DNA from: Tychonema sp. LEGE 07203
GTDB taxonomy: Bacteria; Cyanobacteriota; Cyanobacteriia; Cyanobacteriales; Microcoleaceae
Assembly (NCBI RefSeq): GCF_015207285.1
Contig: NZ_JADEXD010000035.1
Span: 1-46,941, forward strand
Direction: 5' to 3'
Length of the DNA: 46,941 bases
Of this stretch, positions 34,954-42,462 are shown one piece after another. Made by a program: the position numbers and the translations under genes. Each line of letters opens with the position of its first letter. Position 1 is the first letter of the stretch. The notes beneath the pieces are model-generated. The model did not search any database and was not told the origin of the DNA. It saw only the letters and a program-made list of their open reading frames with translations.

Positions 34954-35165
34954 TAATATGCTTGCGCCAACCAATCAAAGATTTTATCCAACTGTTCGAG
35001 ACTGACTAAACCGTACTGCCACAGAACCATCGGCAAGGAATTCGGGTCTTTATCGCGCTGCCGCTGTTTGTCGCCGCGGCGTTCGGCGACGGCGATTGAT
35101 GCGGGAGAAATCGCCAAATCTTCTTGTAAAAATCGAATTAATTTAGTGTATGTAGCGGGTGCCAT
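34953..35165 (-). CDS. Small DUF2949-like cyanobacterial protein
   Basis: A 70-residue protein (TYTKLIRFLQEDLAISPASIAVAERR...LPMVLWQYGLVSLEQLDKIFDWL). The YGLVSLEQLDxIFDWL ending matches a small cyanobacterial family (DUF2949) of unknown function, as I recall it. Start ATG at 35165. It is convergent with the aminotransferase gene and shares its terminator. Confidence 0.75.
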   Translation of the reverse strand: MAPATYTKLIRFLQEDLAISPASIAVAERRGDKQRQRDKDPNSLPMVLWQYGLVSLEQLDKIFDWLAQAY

Positions 35166-35945
35166 GTCATTTTGCCTCCGTGTATGTGTAGGACACCATT
35201 TTCTGATACGAACCTGATGTTTTTGATTAGTAATAAGCCAGTTTTAAATCTGTCTTTTAACCGTCGATAGCTGTTTTAAGAGTATTAGCGGTTGGTGAAA
35301 CTGTGACACTCAGTGCTGAGCGAGACTTGCGCTAGCCAACTTTTCCCAAAAAGCGAAAAGTTTTGCACTTTTGCGGATGGCCCGATCGACTTGCGATCGC
35401 GATCGGAACTTAAATTGAATACCTCGGCATATTTGCAACGCGAATCTGAAATAAATTCTGCTACCTAAAACTAATAAACCAGGTTCAGAGTTTAACTTCA
35501 TCTGCGAAAATGCAGAATCCGCAAATCTACTTGTCCAATATTGGTCAGATATTTTGCTCGAACTCTAATCTGCTACCTGAGATTAACTTTGCCAATTAAT
35601 TTAGCTCGTCGCATCTTACTTCAGATAGGTTTAATAGATTGAGCTCGATCGCCAGAAGTTCCAGAGAATTTCCTTTGGCGATGAGGCCCTTGAGACTTAC
35701 CCTCGTCTCTCAGGATTCCGGCGCGAGTCGCTGACTCGTCTCATACCTGCGACCAACAATCTACAGATCCTGCAAGCAAGCTCAAGTCCAGACTGGCTGA
35801 GATCGATATCCTAGCAAATCTTTTCCTGTTTGTGCTGAATCTTACATTAATAATCTAACGGATTTTGTAAATTTTTGTAAAGTTTATAAATTTTTGCTGA
35901 TTTTCCGAATACCGAACTCAGCCGGAGCTGAACGGGGAGTGATAT
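35166..35945. other. Intergenic region with two adjacent hairpins
   Basis: No convincing gene lies in this 780-bp region. At 35692-35738 two hairpins follow each other: GAGAC/GTCTC with an 8-base loop, and a perfect CGAGTC-GCT-GACTCG. The surrounding 35640-35830 is richer in G and C than the flanks and could encode a small structured RNA, but no known RNA family was recognised. Confidence 0.35.
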
Positions 35946-35974
35946 CAATTCCGGTTGCACTCATACCGGAATTG
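35946..35974. repeat. Perfect 10-bp inverted repeat
   Basis: CAATTCCGGT, the nine-base loop TGCACTCAT and ACCGGAATTG form a perfect stem. It directly abuts the STRR array and lies about 180 bp beyond the stop of the DUF192 gene. Confidence 0.65.
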
Positions 35975-36105
35975 TTGACTGTTGACTGTTGATTGTTGAC
36001 TGTTGACAGGAAAGCTGTTGATTGTTGACAGGAAAGCTGTTGACAGGAAAGCTGTTGACAGTTGGCGGGTCGAAAAACTGAATGGTTGAGTGTTGACTGT
36101 TGACT
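35973..36105. repeat. STRR array TGTTGAC with 15-bp TGTTGACAGGAAAGC units
   Basis: Heptamers TGTTGAC/TGTTGAT are interleaved with three copies of the 15-mer TGTTGACAGGAAAGC (36001, 36023, 36038), and two more heptamers occur at 36091. An apparent small minus-strand frame here (35884-36135) only translates the repeat. Confidence 0.9.
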
Positions 36106-36155
36106 AGATTTTATTATTCCGATGCTACCGTCCACGATATGACGGGTGATAATTG

Positions 36156-36671
36156 TTACTGGACAAACTCGATTTCAATCCGATCGCCCACTTTGACACC
36201 GAGTTCAGCAGCCCGCCCGCCACGGAGTTCGATTACTCGATCGACAGGAGTATCGGGCCCGTAGGTAGGACAAGGCTCGGCGGTACAAGGAGGTGTTTCT
36301 GCTGCGATGGCTGTGACGACTCCATCCCGCAGAAAAATCATATCCAGAGAAATCAGACAATTTTTCATCCAAAAATTGACCCACCGCGCCGGTTTAAACT
36401 CAAACAGCATTCCTCTGTCGTCGGCCAAAGAAGTTCTGTACATTAAACCGATAGCCTGTTGTTCTGGCGTTTTAGCGACTTCGAGTTCGATCGGGCGATC
36501 GGCTATCCGAGCTCTAGCAGAAATCGGCAAAACTTGACCGGATGTTGTCGCCGTCGGAGACTGCGAAGCCAAAATGCCAGTAACACCAGCATCCGCGACA
36601 GGTAAAGCCGGCGAACACCCAAGCAAAAATATAATTACCCCAATATTTAGGAAAGTAGCGAAATAACTCAT
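36156..36671 (-). CDS. DUF192 lipoprotein
   Basis: A 171-residue protein. A signal peptide with lipobox (MSYFATFLNIGVIIFLLGCS, Cys about residue 19) predicts lipid anchoring. The DUF192 beta-barrel domain follows: IELEVAKTPEQQAIGLMYRTSLADDRGMLFEF, WMKNCLISLDMIFLRDG, VIELRGGRAAELGVKVGDRIEI. Its biochemical role is unknown. I set the start at ATG 36671. The frame is open upstream to 36788, but that stretch is translated heptamer repeat, and the lipobox requires the downstream Met. Confidence 0.85.
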   Translation of the reverse strand: MSYFATFLNIGVIIFLLGCSPALPVADAGVTGILASQSPTATTSGQVLPISARARIADRPIELEVAKTPEQQAIGLMYRTSLADDRGMLFEFKPARWVNFWMKNCLISLDMIFLRDGVVTAIAAETPPCTAEPCPTYGPDTPVDRVIELRGGRAAELGVKVGDRIEIEFVQ

Positions 36672-36684
36672 AATGATTTTAGAT

Positions 36685-36818
36685 TGTTGACTGTTGACTG
36701 TTGACTGTTGACTGCGTTGAGTGATGACAACTGACAACTGACAACTGACTATTAAGAGGGCGGGCACTCTTGGCACCGCCCCTACCAACTGACTACTGAC
36801 TACTGACTACTGACTAAG
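36685..36818. repeat. Three STRR arrays between the DUF192 and OmpR-like genes
   Basis: TGTTGAC heptamers (36685-36713), ACAACTG heptamers (36726-36748) and CTGACTA heptamers (36787-36818) follow one another. They fill nearly the whole space between two minus-strand genes, leaving only seven bases before the stop of the regulator gene. Confidence 0.9.
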
Positions 36819-36825
36819 GACTTCT

Positions 36826-37521
36826 TCAAGCTTCGCGCATTACGTAGCCAACACCCCGCACCGTCTGAATCAAACGCTTTTCGCCCTCATCTTCAATCTT
36901 GAGTCGCAGATAGCGGATATAAACCTCAATCACATTTGACTCGCCGAGAAAGTCGTAACCCCAAACATTTTCCAGAATTTGTTCCCTAGTCAAAACCTCG
37001 CGGGGATGTTCCATCAAATACTTTAGCAGCTCAAATTCTTTCATCGTCAGGTCGATCGTCCGTCCGTTGCGGAGGGCCCGCCTAGAAGCCAAATCCAAAA
37101 CTAAATCGCCAAATCTCAACTGTTCGCTGCTGGTGTTATCCGGCTGCAAATACAAGCGCACCAGGTGCAAAAACTCGTCAGTGCGGTAAGGTTTGAGAAA
37201 ATAATCGTCCGCCCCTGCTTCGAGACAAGCCACGCGATCGTCAACTGTATCGCGACCGACCAATAATAACACTGGTACCCGATTGCCGCTGCTTCGGAGG
37301 TGAGAACACAGCGAGAGTCCCGACTCATGGCCAAGTATGCGATCGATTACAATCAAAGCTGGCTGCAATTGTCGGGCCAACTGTTGGCCTGTGGCGGTAT
37401 TTGAAGCTACTACCGGTTCGTAGCCTGATGATTTTAAGTCTAGACTCAAGTGTCCGGCGAGAACTTCGTCTGTTTCTACTAGCAGGACACAGGGATTGCG
37501 ATCGAGAGTAATTGCAGCCAT
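36826..37521 (-). CDS. OmpR/PhoB-type response regulator (NblR-like)
   Basis: A 231-residue response regulator. The receiver (residues 10-125) has an acceptor Asp in LIVIDRILGHESGLSLC near residue 60 and DRVACLEAGADDYFLKPYR with the conserved Lys. The first acidic site reads VETDE. The C-terminal winged helix (135-230) shows LTMKEFELLKYLMEHPREVLTREQILENVWGYDF and VIEVYIRYLRLKIE, ending in RGVGYVMRE. The receiver strongly recalls NblR, the regulator of phycobilisome degradation under nutrient or light stress, but close OmpR paralogues exist. No cognate kinase is adjacent. A very long STRR lies upstream. Confidence 0.8.
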   Translation of the reverse strand: MAAITLDRNPCVLLVETDEVLAGHLSLDLKSSGYEPVVASNTATGQQLARQLQPALIVIDRILGHESGLSLCSHLRSSGNRVPVLLLVGRDTVDDRVACLEAGADDYFLKPYRTDEFLHLVRLYLQPDNTSSEQLRFGDLVLDLASRRALRNGRTIDLTMKEFELLKYLMEHPREVLTREQILENVWGYDFLGESNVIEVYIRYLRLKIEDEGEKRLIQTVRGVGYVMREA

Positions 37522-37565
37522 TGAATTGACCGATGTAGATCATAACTGTTCTAGCACGTTTGAGG

Positions 37566-38033
37566 GCAGTTGGCAGTTGGCAGTTGGCTCTTGGTTCTTG
37601 GCTGTTGGCAGTTGGTTGTTGGCAGTTGGTTGTTGGCAGTTGGTTGTTGGCAGTTGGTTGTTGCCAGTTGGTTGTTGCCAGTTGGCAGTTGCCAGTTGGC
37701 AGTTGGCAGTTGCCAGTTGGCAGTTGCCAGTTGGCAGTTGCCAGTTGTTACAAATAACAAACAACAAGCAACCAACAACAAGCAACAAGCAACAAACAAC
37801 CAACAACAAATAACAAATAACAAATAACCAACAACCAACAACCAACAACAAATAACAAATAACCAACAACAAATAACAAACAACAAATAACCAGCAACAA
37901 ATAACAAGCAACAAATAACCAACAACCAACAACAAATAACCAACAACCAACAACAAATAACAAACAACAAATAACAAACAACAAATAACAAACAACAAAT
38001 AACAAATAACAAACAACCAACAACCAACAACAA
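37566..38033. repeat. 468-bp two-block STRR array
   Basis: Block 1 (37566-37747) is built of heptamers such as CAGTTGG and TTGTTGG/TTGCCAG. Block 2 (37748-38033) is built of AACAAAT, AACAAAC, AACAAGC and AACCAAC. The blocks are largely complementary (GTTGTTGG against CCAACAAC), so one strand could fold back over hundreds of bases. It separates the divergent OmpR-like and ribokinase genes and ends six bases before the ribokinase ATG. Open frames inside are artefacts of period seven. Confidence 0.95.
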
Positions 38034-38039
38034 TTCCCT

Positions 38040-39074
38040 ATGACCATCATCGTATTCGGCAGTATCAACATCGACCTCGTGGCAAAAACCCCTCGGTTGC
38101 CGCAGCCGGGGGAAACTATCATCGGTAGCAATTTTTTCACGGCCGGCGGCGGGAAAGGAGCAAATCAAGCTGTCGCGGCCGCCCGTCTCGGCACTTCGAC
38201 TCATCTAATCGGCCGCGTTGGCAATGATAAATTTGCTGAAAAATTGTTGACTGATTTACAATCTTATGGTGTAAATACAGATAATATATTTGTTGACAAA
38301 AACAGTCATTCTGGTGTGGCAATTATCGCTGTAGATGATAGGGGACAAAATAATATTATTGTGATTCCGGGGGCGAATAACAATGTTGGTGAAGCAGATA
38401 TAGAACGTCTGCAAAAATTGTTGCGGAAATCTACATCGCTGCTGTTACAGTTAGAAATTCCCCTGGAAGTTGTGCTGAAAGCTGCCCGAGTTGCGGGTGA
38501 AGCTGGGGTGCGAGTTATTCTCGATCCAGCGCCGGCTGTGGAGGATTTGCCGATCGAACTTTATCGGCTAATTGACATCATCACGCCGAATGAAGTGGAA
38601 GCTGGCCAGTTAGTCGGTTTTCGGGTGAATGACACGGAAACTGCGGTGGCAGCGGCAAAAAAGTTGCAGGAGCGCGGTGTTGAGAATGTTATTGTCAAAT
38701 TGGGCGATCGCGGGGCTGTTGCGGTGACTGCGGATGAAACGTTTTTTGTGCCGGCTTTTGCTGTGGAGGCGATCGACACTGTGGCTGCTGGCGATGCTTT
38801 TAACGGCGGTTTGGCCTGTGCCTTAGATGCCGGTCGATCGCTCTTGGAGGCGGTGCGTTGGGGCGCAGCAGCGGGTGCTCTGTGCACAACTAAAGCGGGC
38901 GCTCAAGTTGCTATGTGCGATCGGGCAACTTTTGATGATTTTTTGCACAATAGAGTGATATCGTTGACCGTTGAATCGTCAGGTGATTTAACCGCAGAGA
39001 ACACAGAGAACACAGAGAGATCCCAGAGAAATGAATACAGGACGATGAAGAGAGGAATTGATATGATTGGATAA
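38040..39074 (+). CDS. rbsK: Ribokinase, PfkB family, with repeat-derived C-terminus
   Basis: ATP-dependent sugar kinase phosphorylating D-ribose at O5, 344 residues. The N-terminal motif GGGKGANQAVAAARLG (about 37-52) and the C-terminal VAAGDAFNGGLACALD (about 247-262, catalytic Asp) are PfkB signatures. NDPxP-like LDPAPAVEDLP occurs near 163. Ribokinases are usually about 305-310 residues. Here the frame continues through a dispersed repeat (38975-39064), giving a non-homologous tail SSGDLTAENTENTERSQRNE... The ATG follows a large STRR directly, so any ribosome binding site would lie in the repeat. No ribose transporter is adjacent. Confidence 0.9.
   Translation: MTIIVFGSINIDLVAKTPRLPQPGETIIGSNFFTAGGGKGANQAVAAARLGTSTHLIGRVGNDKFAEKLLTDLQSYGVNTDNIFVDKNSHSGVAIIAVDDRGQNNIIVIPGANNNVGEADIERLQKLLRKSTSLLLQLEIPLEVVLKAARVAGEAGVRVILDPAPAVEDLPIELYRLIDIITPNEVEAGQLVGFRVNDTETAVAAAKKLQERGVENVIVKLGDRGAVAVTADETFFVPAFAVEAIDTVAAGDAFNGGLACALDAGRSLLEAVRWGAAAGALCTTKAGAQVAMCDRATFDDFLHNRVISLTVESSGDLTAENTENTERSQRNEYRTMKRGIDMIG
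38975..39064. repeat. Dispersed repeat, copy B, inside the ribokinase frame
   Basis: This matches 1218-1310 in the same orientation: ATCGTCAGGTGATTTAACC at the start, ACACAGAG units, and GATGAAGAGAGGA then TTGATAT at the end. It begins near codon 312 of ribokinase, shortly after the usual end of the enzyme, and supplies its last 30 codons. Confidence 0.75.
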
Positions 39075-39200
39075 ATCTTTGATAGAGCTGATTAACCGCA
39101 GATTGACCGCAGATAAACACAGATGAATGCAGGTAATTTCAAGAGATGAAAGCGAACAACCATAATAGGTCTATTTTCTGTAAAAAAAAATCAAAATCTT

Positions 39201-39257
39201 GTGGGGTGGGCTTCTAGCCCGCCCCAAATATGCAAGAATTTAAATCTGTAACAGCTT
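39201..39257. mobile_element. Truncated copy of the MITE-like element
   Basis: GGGGTGGGC-TTCTA-GCCCGCCCC forms a hairpin, followed by AATTTAAATCTGTAACAGCT and TA. This equals the centre and right end of the element at 26522-26626. The left terminal repeat is absent. The hairpin lies just past the stop of the Rubisco activase gene and could serve as its terminator. Confidence 0.65.
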
Positions 39258-39260
39258 ACC

Positions 39261-40535
39261 CTAATTTGGTCGCTGAATAATGGTTTCAACTACCCGGCGC
39301 TTGACTTTTGGATCGATACCAATCAGCCGCACGTATTCGCCGCCGTGTTCCGACAAACAAGTTGCTAAAGATGCAATTACATCTTTTTCTTTTCCGTTTT
39401 GACCGATCGCGCAACTGTGCCAAGAACCAGTCTTAAATCGGCGACTATCTGCATATTCCATGCCAATTTTGCAGCCCCTTGCTAACAACTGCTGCACTTG
39501 TTCCAATACCTCGGAACTCAGTCGCGCCGATTGACCGTTACCAACTTCAGGACTTGGCTCGACGTAAGCTTTATAATACTTGGAATTCGGGTCGTTTTGT
39601 TGATTCTGCGTTGGCGCGGCTGCAGGAACATTGACGGTTCCTTGAACGTTGAAAAGCCGGGATTGGTTGTATTCATCTACTAAGCGCATTTCCTGAATCC
39701 GCTTTTGTTGGCCCACCATCAAACTGCCCATTTCTAATAAACGAGCGAGGCTGAAATCTGGGTTGTGGAAATCTGGCGGTGCTTCCGAAGTATTTACCAA
39801 ACGTTTGGAAACTCGCTCGATTCCTATTTTATGAATGAATGTGCGGACTTGTTCGTCGTAAATGCGCGATCGCAAGGCGCTAAAAAAGTCGATCGACTGA
39901 TCGGGAAAATTATCAACTAAAGCGACAATTTCGGTTTTTGACAATTTGTCCGAATCAAAAATTCCGCCAACAATCCCAATTTTATCATCCCGGCTGGGTT
40001 CCCAATAAAACTTTTCCATCCGCCCGTCGCGAATCAGCGGCGCGTACAGTGTTGAAAAGTCATTTCCGGTGACAATAATCGGCACTCGGTGCAGCGGCGT
40101 GCTGTCATAACTTCCCGGTAATTGCACGTTAGTTGGATTGTCGGCAATATTCATCAGAGTGGCGTTAACCATCTGAGTATTTACGGTATATTGAGTAGTA
40201 GTATCGAACCGACCAGCACCGGCATCCAAATCGTTAATAAAAATGGCGCACATCTGGCCGCGCACCCGAATTTGCTCCGCAGCTTCCCGGTAGCGCAAGC
40301 GAATTAAACGCGCCGGATCTCCGGCATCTGGACTTTCTAATTCTCCGCCAGATATCGTCACGGGTTCAAAGCCCATCCGCCGAAAAACCAGTTCGGTTTG
40401 AAAAGTTTTGCCTTCTCCTTTGCGGCCGTGAATTCCCAAAATTAAGGGAACTCTTATCCCCGGCAAATTTAAAAAGTTTTTAGTGATGTGTACTGCAACT
40501 CGATCGAGAAAGCTAGGAGAAATGTAATAACTCAT
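39261..40535 (-). CDS. rca: Rubisco activase with C-terminal small-subunit-like domain
   Basis: AAA+ ATPase that frees Rubisco active sites of inhibitory sugar phosphates, 424 residues. Walker A GIHGRKGEGKT (34-44), Walker B AIFINDLDAG (97-106) and a sensor-region IVTGNDFSTLYAPLIRDGRMEKFYW near 185 are present. After a linker rich in Asn/Pro, residues from about 339 form an RbcS-like SSUL domain (LSSEVLEQVQQLLARGCKIGMEYADSR...GSWHSCA), as in CcmM. In Nostoc this domain recruits the activase to Rubisco and carboxysomes. Three SSUL cysteines could be redox sensitive. The gene is not next to rbcLS here. It is divergent from argD with 128 bp between starts. Confidence 0.93.
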   Translation of the reverse strand: MSYYISPSFLDRVAVHITKNFLNLPGIRVPLILGIHGRKGEGKTFQTELVFRRMGFEPVTISGGELESPDAGDPARLIRLRYREAAEQIRVRGQMCAIFINDLDAGAGRFDTTTQYTVNTQMVNATLMNIADNPTNVQLPGSYDSTPLHRVPIIVTGNDFSTLYAPLIRDGRMEKFYWEPSRDDKIGIVGGIFDSDKLSKTEIVALVDNFPDQSIDFFSALRSRIYDEQVRTFIHKIGIERVSKRLVNTSEAPPDFHNPDFSLARLLEMGSLMVGQQKRIQEMRLVDEYNQSRLFNVQGTVNVPAAAPTQNQQNDPNSKYYKAYVEPSPEVGNGQSARLSSEVLEQVQQLLARGCKIGMEYADSRRFKTGSWHSCAIGQNGKEKDVIASLATCLSEHGGEYVRLIGIDPKVKRRVVETIIQRPN

Positions 40536-40663
40536 CAGTAGATTTGTGAAGGATTAATTGCTGTTGCTGTTATGATTCTATGACAAAAGTAACGGCCTGC
40601 ACCGCGAAGCTGGAATTTTACCGTACAATCGAGGTCTAAATATTATCTGTTAAGGAGCCGTTC

Positions 40664-41935
40664 GTGAGTCCAGAAACCTTACTAAAAGAACCAAGCGTGG
40701 AAGCCGAAGCCGGTTTGTTCAGTTCTGAAAGCTTCGACAGCTATGTAATGACAACTTACGGGCGTTTTGCGATCGCCCTAGAACGGGGCCTCGGCTGTCG
40801 CGTTTGGGATACCGAGGGCCGCGAATATCTCGATTTTGTGGCGGGTATTGCTACCTGCACTTTGGGACACGCCCACCCGGCAATGATTGCAGCGGTAACT
40901 CAGCAAATTCAGACCCTACACCACGTTTCTAATCTTTATTACATCCCCGTACAGGGCGAGCTGGCGAAGTGGCTTGTAGAGCATTCTTGCGCGGACAGAG
41001 CTTTCTTTTGCAACTCGGGCGCGGAAGCTAATGAAGCGGCAATTAAACTCGCTCGCAAGTACGCCCACGAAAAATTAAATATCTCGAATCCGACGATCGT
41101 TACCGCCGTGGCGAGTTTCCACGGGCGGACTTTGGCGACAATTACCGCAACGGGACAGCCGAAATATCAGAAGGGTTTTAGTCCGTTGGTGCCGGGATTT
41201 CACTACGTGCCTTATAACGATATCAGCGCGATCGAACTGGCGATCGAACAACTCGACAAAGACGAACGACAAGTAGCTGCAATTATGCTGGAAGCGCTGC
41301 AAGGTGAAGGCGGAGTTCGCCCCGGAGATATCGCCTACTTCCAGCGGATTCGGGAAATTTGCGACGAAAAAGGTATTTTGCTGATTCTCGATGAAGTGCA
41401 AGTCGGGATGGGGCGCAGCGGCAAATATTGGGGCTACGAAAACCTGGGGATTGAACCGGATATCTTTACGTCGGCGAAGGGGTTGGGCGGCGGTATCCCG
41501 ATCGGCGCTATGCTGTGCAAATCTTCCTGCGATGTGTTTGAACCGGGAAGTCACGCCAGCACTTTCGGCGGCAATCCTTTTGCTTGCGCTGTTGCTTTGT
41601 GCGTTTGCCAAACTTTAGAAAGGGAAAATCTGCTGGAAAACGTGCAGCAGCGGGGAGCGCAGTTGAAAGCTGGCCTCAACAAGCTGGCGGCTGCATATCC
41701 CCATTTGATAGCTGAAGTGCGCGGCTGGGGTTTGATTGTCGGGATGGAATTGCAGGCTGATATCGAACTGACTTCGGCCGATATCGTCAAATCTGCGATC
41801 GCCGCTGGCGTGCTGTTGGTTCCTGCAGGGCCGAAAGTGTTGAGGTTTGTGCCGCCTCTGATTGTTTCTGCTGCTGAAGTCGATCGGGCTTTGCAGGCTG
41901 TGGAGGAGTCGCTGCGCTCTCAAGCGGTACACTAA
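40664..41935 (+). CDS. argD: Acetylornithine aminotransferase
   Basis: PLP-dependent class III aminotransferase of arginine biosynthesis, 423 residues. Key segments: LDFVAGIATCTLGHAHP (about 64-80), FFCNSGAEANEAAIKLARKY, FHGRTLATITATGQPKY, LLILDEVQVGMGRSG, and TSAKGLGGGIPIGAML with the PLP lysine near 272. The start is GTG at 40664 with an excellent AAGGAG seven bases upstream; the first 20 residues are a short extension also seen in cyanobacterial homologues. It stands alone. It may also act as succinyldiaminopimelate aminotransferase. Confidence 0.93.
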   Translation: MSPETLLKEPSVEAEAGLFSSESFDSYVMTTYGRFAIALERGLGCRVWDTEGREYLDFVAGIATCTLGHAHPAMIAAVTQQIQTLHHVSNLYYIPVQGELAKWLVEHSCADRAFFCNSGAEANEAAIKLARKYAHEKLNISNPTIVTAVASFHGRTLATITATGQPKYQKGFSPLVPGFHYVPYNDISAIELAIEQLDKDERQVAAIMLEALQGEGGVRPGDIAYFQRIREICDEKGILLILDEVQVGMGRSGKYWGYENLGIEPDIFTSAKGLGGGIPIGAMLCKSSCDVFEPGSHASTFGGNPFACAVALCVCQTLERENLLENVQQRGAQLKAGLNKLAAAYPHLIAEVRGWGLIVGMELQADIELTSADIVKSAIAAGVLLVPAGPKVLRFVPPLIVSAAEVDRALQAVEESLRSQAVH

Positions 41936-42029
41936 ATTAACTGGTTCCCAGGCTCTTCGAAAGGAACCGATTTCACTCTTGAAGAGCCTCGGCTGCGAAA
42001 AAAGCTCCGAAGTGCCTCGCCCCAGAAGC

Positions 42030-42052
42030 GTTACCAGGAAGAGCCTGGTAAC
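42030..42052 (+). terminator. Hairpin downstream of argD
   Basis: GTTACCAGG, the loop AAGAG, and CCTGGTAAC give a perfect 9-bp stem about 95 bp after the argD stop. The stem is followed by an A/T-rich stretch but no run of T. A partly related GGTTCCCAGGCTCTTC lies at 41943-41958, so the whole 41940-42060 block may be a folded repeat. Confidence 0.5.
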
Positions 42053-42082
42053 GAGTAATTAGATAAAAAAGTCGGTTTCTTG

Positions 42083-42134
42083 AGTCGCAATAGTGCGTTA
42101 GCTGTAGCGCTGCAACTAATGCGCTATTGCGACT
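42083..42134. repeat. 19-bp inverted repeat (cruciform-like)
   Basis: AGTCGCAATAGTGCGTTAG and CTAATGCGCTATTGCGACT enclose a 14-base loop. The two differences still allow G-U pairs in RNA. GGTTTCTT lies just before and ACCTGGTTTG just after it. The remaining spacer to 42462 contains three more AAACCAGG/CCTGGTTT motifs (about 42185, 42334 and 42394). The plus-strand frame over 42144-42443 looks non-coding. Confidence 0.7.
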
Positions 42135-42462
42135 GAACCTGGTTTGTTTAGAGATTTTTCGTTACCAAACTCCCAGAAGTTTTCAATAAACCAGGTTTTT
42201 AAGTCTAAAATTTATCATGGTCAAAAGAAACCCGCCCGCTGCAAGTCTGTGGGGGCGGGTTTGTCCAATTTAGGACAGGGGCAAAAACTGGTTTTTTTGG
42301 GCAAATACTTTGTGGCGATGTGTATGGTGGAACAACCTGGTTTGTTTAATTCTGCGAAGGTGGCTGATATCTCCGATCGGGGATTGAAATTTAAACCAGG
42401 AACTGATTTAATTGCTGCACAGAAGCAGCGATCGTATCGTTAATAGTTCGGCGGAATGCACG

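Noticed and set aside
35310..35501. 63-codon minus-strand frame
   Set aside because: No ribosome binding site, no recognisable motif, and the region is full of short repeats; kept as non-coding.
35884..36135. 83-codon minus-strand frame
   Set aside because: Its middle only translates the TGTTGAC heptamer array.
37566..38033. CRISPR array or centromere-like partition site
   Set aside because: No spacers, no cas or par genes, and the unit is a heptamer of the cyanobacterial STRR type.
37540..38204. Several long frames over the STRR between the OmpR-like gene and ribokinase
   Set aside because: A period of seven bases without stops opens many frames on both strands; low-complexity products such as LLFVICC repeats are not proteins.
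42144..42443. 99-codon plus-strand frame before the TPR-CHAT gene
   Set aside because: It runs through AAACCAGG-type repeats, has no family features and ends inside the upstream extension of the next gene.
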